DNA of 64,000 nt from Mercurialis annua (lineage: Eukaryota > Streptophyta > Magnoliopsida > Malpighiales > Euphorbiaceae): assembly GCF_937616625.2 (NCBI RefSeq), contig NC_065574.1, positions 10,232,501-10,296,500 of the forward strand, read 5' to 3'. The position numbers and the translations under genes are program-made. Shown here in pieces: positions 57,561 through 64,000 of the stretch. Under the pieces are notes generated by a model. It did not search any database and was not told where the DNA came from. It saw only the letters and a list, made by a program, of their open reading frames with translations. Position 1 is the stretch's first letter, and every line of letters begins with the position of its first letter.

Positions 57561-57850
57561 CCATACAAACAATCCTCGACTACAATCTTGATTGTGCCGA
57601 TAGCAGCTTCAGGATGATTCAATCTGTGAACAACACCAGCACAGTCGGACTCGAAGGCATTAGCAGCCCAAAGCGAGTAGCCAAAGCTTCTGTGAGTTCG
57701 ACATCCACGACACCATGAAGGAAAAAAACGCCACTGCTTATAACAGAACCAGAAGAGTGTCTGATAACTGCACCGGCTACTGATTGGTTCTTTGCAGGCA
57801 CAACTGAAACATCGGTATTCAGTTTCAAGGCTTGCGGAGGACCAGCACTC
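57561..57850 (-). pseudogene. RNase H-like (RVT_3) domain fragment
   Basis: Minus-strand fragment with LKLNTDVSVVPAKNQSVAGA and VELTEALATRFGLL, then, after a one-base shift, ESDCAGVVHRLN and AAIGTIKIVVEDCL. This matches the plant RNase H-like domain found in LINE-type elements and in some host genes. The first Asp (NTD) and the Glu in LTEAL are visible. It is joined head-to-tail to the SKIP22-like pseudogene. Confidence 0.7.
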
Positions 57851-58131
57851 TAGCTATCATTTTTTTGACATTTGCATAACTTTAAACATCTTGTATCAAA
57901 AATTTCAGTAATTATAGTCCCGTAAAACTTTTTATCCACAAAACATATATAAAATTAGTAAAAAGTGAGTTGAATGTTAATCAATTAAGTTGAATAATTT
58001 AATTAATATAAATATATTTTAGTTTAACCCTCAACTTGGAAATTCTGATTATTGAAACCTCATAATTTATTATGTTATGTGGAGAGTGCTGAACTGCTGG
58101 TGAAATCTAATTAACCATACAAAATAAAAAT
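57851..58131. other. AT-rich spacer
   Basis: Nothing recognised. Confidence 0.3.
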
Positions 58132-58136
58132 AAAAT

Positions 58137-58757
58137 TGTTGGAATATGCCTAGAATTCTAATTCCTATTTGTATTAGAACTCTATTAATGAAGTGTTTGG
58201 GAGAAGGATAACTTTGTTATCATTGGCTAACTAGGAAGTATAAATCCAATTAGGATTAATATTCCTAATGCCATATAGACTATTTATTCACTATATATAC
58301 ACTACCTTATTCACCTTTTAGAAGACAACAAAAACCGAAAACACAATGTAGACATTGATGTGAATAAGGGGAAAAGGGGGTGTGTGTGATGTGAGGAATA
58401 TAAGTTAATTCTTACCCTTTTGGGTACTTCTTGTAGAGAGAGAAATACTTTGTGGGTTTTTTTTCTAAGGACATATTTATTAGAGATGTTCTCTATTTGG
58501 TGATTCTCCACCAATTTTATACTCCTTTTGATGATTAGTGGATGGCTCGAATCTTTCGCCCGTGGATGTACGCTTTAAAGCAGAACCACGTAAATCTCTT
58601 GTGTTATTTATTATTTTGCTATATTGTTATTTGTTGATCAAATTCATTATTAAATACCTACCAATGGTTTCGATTCCGCTGCGCATACCAATCCGGTCAA
58701 GAACCGGTCACGACAATTGGTACCAAAGATTCAACAATCGGTATCAATGTTACAACA
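58137..58757 (+). repeat. 5' LTR of the non-autonomous element
   Basis: 621 bp, with TATA-like CACTATATATACACTACC near 58290. Confidence 0.93.
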
Positions 58758-59946
58758 ATTGGTATCAGAGCCAATTTGGTTTTCAGATTCAATTTTGGAT
58801 TATGATTATGATGGCAAAGTATTATTTGGAGGATTTCGCAAGGCGCAATTACTTGACACAAAGAAGACTATTTGGAGATAGAGAAGCCACCAAATTTGGA
58901 AGTGCCGAAAGTCGTCAATTGAAGACAGAATTGGGTATTAAAATTCTTAAGGAGATTTTTGTGATGGAGATTAATATGCTACTTTAAACTACAAAGAAAA
59001 AGGTATGACTTTTCTAAACACACAACTATTTGAGGATTTTATAGAGCCTTTGTAAGATGAATGATTGGGGTAATCTCTTTATACTCTCATAAAATTCTAT
59101 TAGTAATATAAAAATTACTTTTAAGAGTTTGTTGAATGAAGAGTTCGTTTGGGCATAATCAGATTTTGATAAAATCATGATATTGCAAAAGAGATTTTGT
59201 TTTGAATAAGTAGCAATCTTAGACACAAGATGGATTACAACGTTTGTAATTTGGAATAGCGTCATTATTGAATCGCTCATAAGCCAATTTGTTTGGAGAT
59301 AGGCAGAATATTTTTTATCCAAAATTTATGCAGATTCAGGTTGTTCATATCACATATGTGCCAATTTCGATTGGTTTTCCGTCTACAACTGAGTTGATAG
59401 TGGAGTGTAGTTATGGGTAACGGTCAATACATGCAGAATTTTGGGATATTGGTTCAGTTAAGGGCAAGATGCATAATGAGACGGTTAGAGCAATAATGAA
59501 TGTTCAACATGATTTCTATATGCACATGTCTGGTATCTCAATATATAAACTACGAGTTTTATGGGTTATTTGGCGATGAAGTGAGATTGGATGCTGCACT
59601 TGTGATGTATGCTCATTGGGTTGGTCGACTTATGAAGATTAAGGGATATGCTACGACCTCAACATTTGTTTTTTGATTTAATCATTATAGGCTACTAATG
59701 ACGTTTGTTTCTGGTATCAGTTTTAAGACCAACAAAATTCGAAGCTTCGTGAAATTTTGATTGATACACCCGAAGATAGTAAATCTTCAAGTCATTTTGG
59801 TTTCAGCAAGTTCAAGACGTTCTTGAAGCTTGTATGGTCCTCCTCAAAGAACCTCTTTTGGAATAAGTTCAGTTTGAACTTAAATGGAGAAGGTGGAGCA
59901 CAACAATAATCACAGTTTATTGGAGAATTCAAGTCAAGGTGGAGAT

Positions 59947-60567
59947 TGTTGGAATATGCCTAGAATTCTAATTCCTATTTGTATTAGGATTCTATTAATG
60001 AAGTGTTTGGGAGAAGGATAACTTTGTTATCATTGGCTAACTAGGAAGTATAAATCCAATTAGGATTAATATTCCTAATGCCATATAGACTATTTATTCA
60101 CTATATATACACTACCTTATTCACTTTTTAGAAGACAACAAAAACCGAACACACAATGTAGACATTGATGTGAATAAGGGGAAAAGGGGGTGTGTGTGAT
60201 GTGAGGAATATAAGTTAATTCTTACCCTTTTGGGTACTTCTTGTAGAGAGAGAAACATTTTGTGGGTTTTTCTTCTAAGAGCATATTTATTAGAGATGTT
60301 CTCTATTTGGTGATTCTCCACCAATTTTATACTCCTTTTGATGATTAGTGGATGGCTCGAATCTTTCGCCCGTGGATGTACGCTTTAAAGCAGAACCACG
60401 TAAATCTCTTGTGTTATTTATTATTTTGCTATATTGTTATTTGTTGATCAAATTCATTATTAAATACCTACCAATGATTTCGATTCCGCTGCGCATACCA
60501 ATCCGGTCAAGAACCGGTCACGACAATTGGTACCAAAGATTCAACAATCGGTATCAATGTTACAACA
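59947..60567 (+). repeat. 3' LTR of the non-autonomous element
   Basis: Same length as the 5' LTR; about ten substitutions. Confidence 0.93.
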
Positions 60568-60572
60568 AAAAT

Positions 60573-60890
60573 GAACAGAAAAACAATGAATTGTTTAATT
60601 AGACAATTATTTAGACCCTGTACTAAACAGTTTTTTAACAAATCAAATAATAACGAAATAGTTCATAACAAGTGAATAAAAAAAACTTAAAACAACACAA
60701 AGAAAATCTTAACAAAAGTTGAAACTCTTTTATCTCCACAAATACAGTCTACTCATAAAATTTATTGTTCAAATCTTAAAATTTTAAAACTAAGTCCATC
60801 ACCAATTATAATAAAAAAAACCCTTTTTTCTGTTTAGCACTTTCAATTCACTAACAAAAAGAGAAAATTAACAAGAAAAACCACTCTTAT
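60573..60890. other. Spacer upstream of PMEI-like gene 3
   Basis: AT-rich; no gene. The LTR element inserted about 470 bp before the ATG of gene 3, leaving the conserved promoter block intact. Confidence 0.3.
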
Positions 60891-60943
60891 AAATATAATA
60901 GTAATAGACAACCTTGCATGCTCAACAATTCCCCCTTTAAAAA
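60880..60943 (+). promoter_or_regulatory. Promoter block of PMEI-like gene 3
   Basis: CACTCTTATAAATATAATAG, then GACAACCTTGCATGCTCAAC and CCCCCTTTAAAAACC, matching the block before gene 2 and lying about 95-155 bp before the ATG. Confidence 0.65.
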
Positions 60944-61037
60944 CCTAGCATTCTTTTATTTGCAATTAAGTCATTAATTATCATCTAATTAATTAAAAAA
61001 ATATTCATAAAAAAAATCAAAGAAAGAATTACAAAAA

Positions 61038-61649
61038 ATGGAGCTATGCAAGTCAATTCTTGTTTTTATATTATTTTCTTCTCTTCTCTCTTTGTCTATT
61101 GAGGCTACGTCAAATTCTTTATTTTCCTCTTTACATATTCCATGCCCGAAATTACTTTCCGAGTCTCGCATTCCGTCAATTGTAAACCCTAAAATTAATT
61201 TTATTTGCAGTCTCACTAAAAATCCTACAAATTGCGTTTCTTTACTATCTCCGTGCTTAACCAGTAATCCGGATCCACATTCCGCCTTGACTACTGTCAT
61301 TCTATCATTAGTTGGATTTGTAGAATCCGCGAATTCCGTCGCTACAAAATTGAAAATGGATAAATCTTTATCATTCGATATTCTGGTCGCACTTGATAAA
61401 TCTATTGTACTTTATGTTCAGATCTCTGAAGACCTTAAACAAGCTTTGGCTGCATTCAAAGCTCATGATTTTGAAACTATGAAAACTATGCTTATTGCTT
61501 CGGTTAAAAATTTTGGTCATTGTGATGAGGCTTTCAAACAACAAGGTCTAACAAAGGATTCGCCATTGACATGGATTAATCAGAGATTGGTTGAATTGGG
61601 TGGATTTGCAGTTGATTTAAGTGAAAAAATTATCGTAAAAATATATTAA
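61038..61649 (+). CDS. PMEI/invertase-inhibitor-like secreted protein 3
   Basis: Single exon, 203 residues. Signal peptide at residues 1-23 (MELCKSILVFILFSSLLSLS). The first Cys pair is kept (ICSLTKNPTNC), then CVSLLSPC. As in gene 2, Cys3 is replaced: ALDKSIVLYVQISEDL. Cys4 is kept in NFGHCDEAFKQQGL. The helical pattern through KQALAAFKAHDFETMKTML and the C-terminal helix NQRLVELGGFAVDLSEKI follow the four-helix-bundle layout. The third member of the cluster, closest to gene 2 in coding and upstream sequence. Secretion to the cell wall is likely; the target enzyme, if any, is unknown. Confidence 0.82.
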   Translation: MELCKSILVFILFSSLLSLSIEATSNSLFSSLHIPCPKLLSESRIPSIVNPKINFICSLTKNPTNCVSLLSPCLTSNPDPHSALTTVILSLVGFVESANSVATKLKMDKSLSFDILVALDKSIVLYVQISEDLKQALAAFKAHDFETMKTMLIASVKNFGHCDEAFKQQGLTKDSPLTWINQRLVELGGFAVDLSEKIIVKIY

Positions 61650-61869
61650 TTACTTGTCTTAACTTCTTTTTTTACACAATACTAAATTTGATTAGATATA
61701 TTTATTAATTTCGTAGTGTAACAATATAAATAATGGACTACTTTTATTGTTTAAATTGAAACTAAATTCATTCAGTGTAATTAAATCTCTCTCTCCTGTT
61801 ATTGTTTAATATTATTCATTTGAAATTGAAAAAAATTGTACTTTTTTTTACCAAATACTTTTTTATTTA

Positions 61870-62132
61870 CTCCCTCCGTCCCGTTTAAGAAGGGACAAAT
61901 GACTTTTTCACATATATTAAGAAAGCATTAATTATTATAGTATTTTCTTATTTTACCCCTATTTATGATAGTGTTGTATTTTATGTATAAACTAATAATC
62001 ATTAATTATGGAAAGAGAAAAAGGGTTAAAAAAGGAAAATTCATATAATTTGGCACAAAAAACACGATATGGCCTTCTTAAGTGGGACAAATAAAAATGA
62101 GATATGTCCCTTCTTAAATGGGACGGAGGGAG
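61870..62132. mobile_element. Stowaway (Tc1/mariner) MITE, 263 bp, TA TSD
   Basis: Starts CTCCCTCCGTCCCGTTTAAG and ends in the inverse, GGGACGGAGGGAG, flanked by TA on both sides. Canonical Stowaway termini. Confidence 0.95.
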
Positions 62133-62159
62133 TATGTTTTTCAAGTTTCTGCCATTTAT

Positions 62160-63690
62160 ATTAGAGAAATTTGCACAAAATACTCTGTTTTTAAATTTAT
62201 TTGTTTTAAATACCTCAATTTTAAAAATTTATATTTTTACTCTCTTTTTGTAATGTTTCTATCTCTACCCCAATTAGAATTTTAACTTATTAAAATGCTC
62301 CACTCATATAAGACACATGTGCACTCTTATTTTTTTTCTTTTTTTTTTTCTTTCTTTCTTTCTCTCTCTTCTTTTCTCTTTCTTCTCTTCTCTTCTCCCT
62401 CTCTCTTTTTCTTCTTTTTTCCATTCGCTACAACTTTTTTTATGTTTTTTTTTTCATTTTAATGAAATTTCTTAACATATTCTATTCAAAAATTCAAGAT
62501 AAAGAAGAATCCATTATGAAAAAGTCGACTTAATTCGTCTCAAGAAATAACGAAGTTTTTCGTCATCGCCATCGCCATCATTGATCTTTTTTTTTCTTCA
62601 GAATTTTCTTCTTCTTCTTCTTCTTCTTTCTTTTTCTTCTTCTATGTTATTTTAATTGTAGTATCGATTTTTGGTTGTTTATTTCAATTTTTTTTGAAAA
62701 AATTGTTTTTTTTCTTCCATTAATGATGTTTTGACATAGTTTTCAAACCTTTTTAAATTAATTTTAGAAATTGTTGAAAACTGTTTTTTCGAAACTGGTT
62801 TATACTGTTTGAAACTGTTTTGTTAAAACTATTTGAAACTGTTATTTTTAGACTGTTTGAAAGTGTGTTTAGAGAAACTGTTTTAGACTGTTTGAAACCT
62901 TTGCAAACGGTTGTAAACTGCTATTTTTTGAGACTGTTTTAAAGTGTTTTTAGAAACCGTTCTAAACTGTTTGAAACCTTTATAAATTGTTTGAAACTGT
63001 TTTTAGATAAAGGTTGCAAATTGTGTTTTATGAAACTGTTTGAAACCTTTATAAACTGTTTGAAACTATTGTAAACTGTTTGAAGCTGTTTTTTTGGAAA
63101 CTGTTTGATACACTTGTAAACTGTTTGAAACCATTGTATAATTTTTTTTAAATGATAATAAATATGTCTTTTAAAAATTGTATGAAACTGTTTGAAACTA
63201 CATTTGAAACTGTATTTGAAACTGTGTTTGAAACTGTTAGAACCCGTTTTTAATAGAACAAATAAATAAAAAATTATCAGTTTTCTTTATTTTTGGAGAA
63301 AGTTATGATCGTTGGATTTGAATTCCAAGTGAAATTTGAAGTGATTTGATTACGAATTAAAAATTCGAGCGGATCGGAAAATAAATTTGAAACTAGCAAT
63401 AAAACATTAAAAAATAGTAATAAAATCACATAAATTAATTTTTTAATATGTTATAAGCTGGAGATTAGATTTGATTTGCTGATTTGTTATTTTTTTAAAA
63501 TAAACTGAAAAAGATGAAAAAAAGAGAAAGAAGAAGACACTGTAAACAAGTGGAGTAATTTTTAGGTATAAAAACAAATAGAGTAGGGTATAAAACTAAT
63601 TAGCTGACACGGGTAGATAGGTAAATAAAGTCTAAATATTGTGGTAGGTAATTGCTAATTTTTTTCTTATTTAGGTATTTCTCTAATTCT
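62160..63690 (-). repeat. Third copy of the TTTCAAACAGTT repeat family, inverted
   Basis: Reverse-orientation relative of 52511-55057: a CT-rich tract (62335-62420), a TTCGTCTCAAGAAATAACG block, then about 25 units of AAACTGTTTGAAACTGT-like sequence (62740-63250). The outer ends TTAGAGAAAT (62161) and ATTTCTCTAA (63677) are inverse, so this copy looks bounded like a DNA transposon; no target duplication was confirmed. Confidence 0.75.
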
Positions 63691-63721
63691 CTCTTTATAT
63701 TATACAAACTATTTTTAAGTC

Positions 63722-64000
63722 CACTACTAAAAAAGAGATCTAAGGGGACAAAATTTAGGGGCCAAAATATTAAAAGTCCCTAAAAACTTAAATTATATAA
63801 AAATAGGGACTAATAGAAAATTGTCCCCAAATCTTCTAATATTAGATTAATAGGGACGAAAATAATAAATTGCCTATAATTCAACATAGATTTGCAGTTT
63901 AATTAGAACTGGGGACAGTAAGTATATGACACAACATCTAGCTAAAAAAATATCCGCTTCTACTTTTTCTCTTTGAAGCCGTAGACATGAAGTATTTAAC
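63722..64000 (+). mobile_element. Terminus of a probable CACTA element
   Basis: Begins CACTACTAAAAAAGAG, the CACTA-type end, followed by short subterminal repeats in both orientations (AGGGGAC, AGGGACTAATAG, TGTCCCC, AGTCCCT, AGGGACG). The element continues past the window. Confidence 0.7.

Larger units (their letters stand above)
58137..60567 (+). mobile_element. Non-autonomous LTR retrotransposon, 2.4 kb
   Basis: Flanked by AAAAT (58132-58136 and 60568-60572). Two 621-bp LTRs (58137-58757 and 59947-60567), TGTTGGAATA...TGTTACAACA, differ at about ten positions. A perfect initiator-Met primer site TGGTATCAGAGCC lies at 58760, and a polypurine stretch AAGGTGGAGAT precedes the 3' LTR. The 1.19-kb interior (58758-59946) has no gag or pol; its one frame (to 58987) starts within the LTR. 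The LTR ends and tract are copia-like. It must be moved by proteins of another element. Confidence 0.93.

Noticed and set aside
58538..58987. 149-codon frame across the 5' LTR and interior
   Set aside because: Most of it is LTR sequence that also opens a frame in the 3' LTR; no gag or other domain.

Overview
The window looks like nuclear DNA of a flowering plant, most likely a eudicot. It is very AT-rich, gene-poor, and built mostly from plant transposon families: Mutator-like, hAT, Helitron, CACTA, PIF/Harbinger, Stowaway, Ty1/copia and SINEs. It also carries plant U1 and U2 snRNA genes with the plant upstream sequence element. The species cannot be named from sequence alone. No tRNA, rRNA or CRISPR was seen.

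Left part (1-9.7 kb): nested mobile DNA. A decayed mudrA-like transposase (307-2760) converges on an intact single-exon gene for a GRF zinc-finger membrane protein (3150-3662). Next comes a decayed Helitron replicase on the minus strand (4209-6114), whose likely 5' terminus at 8536 lies in the LTR of a broken copia element. Retrotransposon-like DNA follows.

Middle-left (10-16.5 kb): the most gene-like part. U1 (11123-11284) and U2 (13202-13397) snRNA genes lie in the same direction about 2 kb apart, each with a plant USE and TATA. A Mutator-type element with a 9-bp target duplication separates them. A two-exon gene (14027-15228) encodes a GET2-like ER membrane receptor, with a SINE just after its stop codon. 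A short Helitron and a hAT MITE follow.

17.7-23.1 kb: a young full-length Ty1/copia element with 300-bp LTRs differing at two bases, LTR ends 5'-TA...TA-3', and one in-frame stop in its polyprotein. 23.1-42 kb is mostly AT-rich intergenic DNA. It holds two large Mutator-type elements (27011-30538 and 36226-40062) in opposite orientation, each with an internal array of roughly 190-bp repeats. One small single-exon gene of unknown function (35537-35914, minus) lies beside the second.

42.5-61.7 kb: three intact paralogous secreted proteins of the plant invertase/pectin methylesterase inhibitor-like family (42534-43157 minus, 49412-50077 plus, 61038-61649 plus). They share a promoter block about 120 bp upstream of the start. 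Between them lie a CACTA transposase pseudogene split by an 832-bp solo LTR, a hAT element carrying a SINE, a 1.2-kb Mutator MITE, a tandem 1.3-kb duplication, an LTR-like repeat, a SKIP22-like F-box pseudogene joined to an RNase H fragment, and a 2.4-kb non-autonomous LTR retrotransposon. The window ends with a Stowaway MITE, a third copy of the 1.3-kb repeat family and the first bases of a probable CACTA element.

Genes judged intact: the GRF-finger gene, U1, U2, the GET2-like gene, the 125-aa unknown gene and the three PMEI-like genes. All boundaries, duplications and identities were read by eye; no search or alignment was run.
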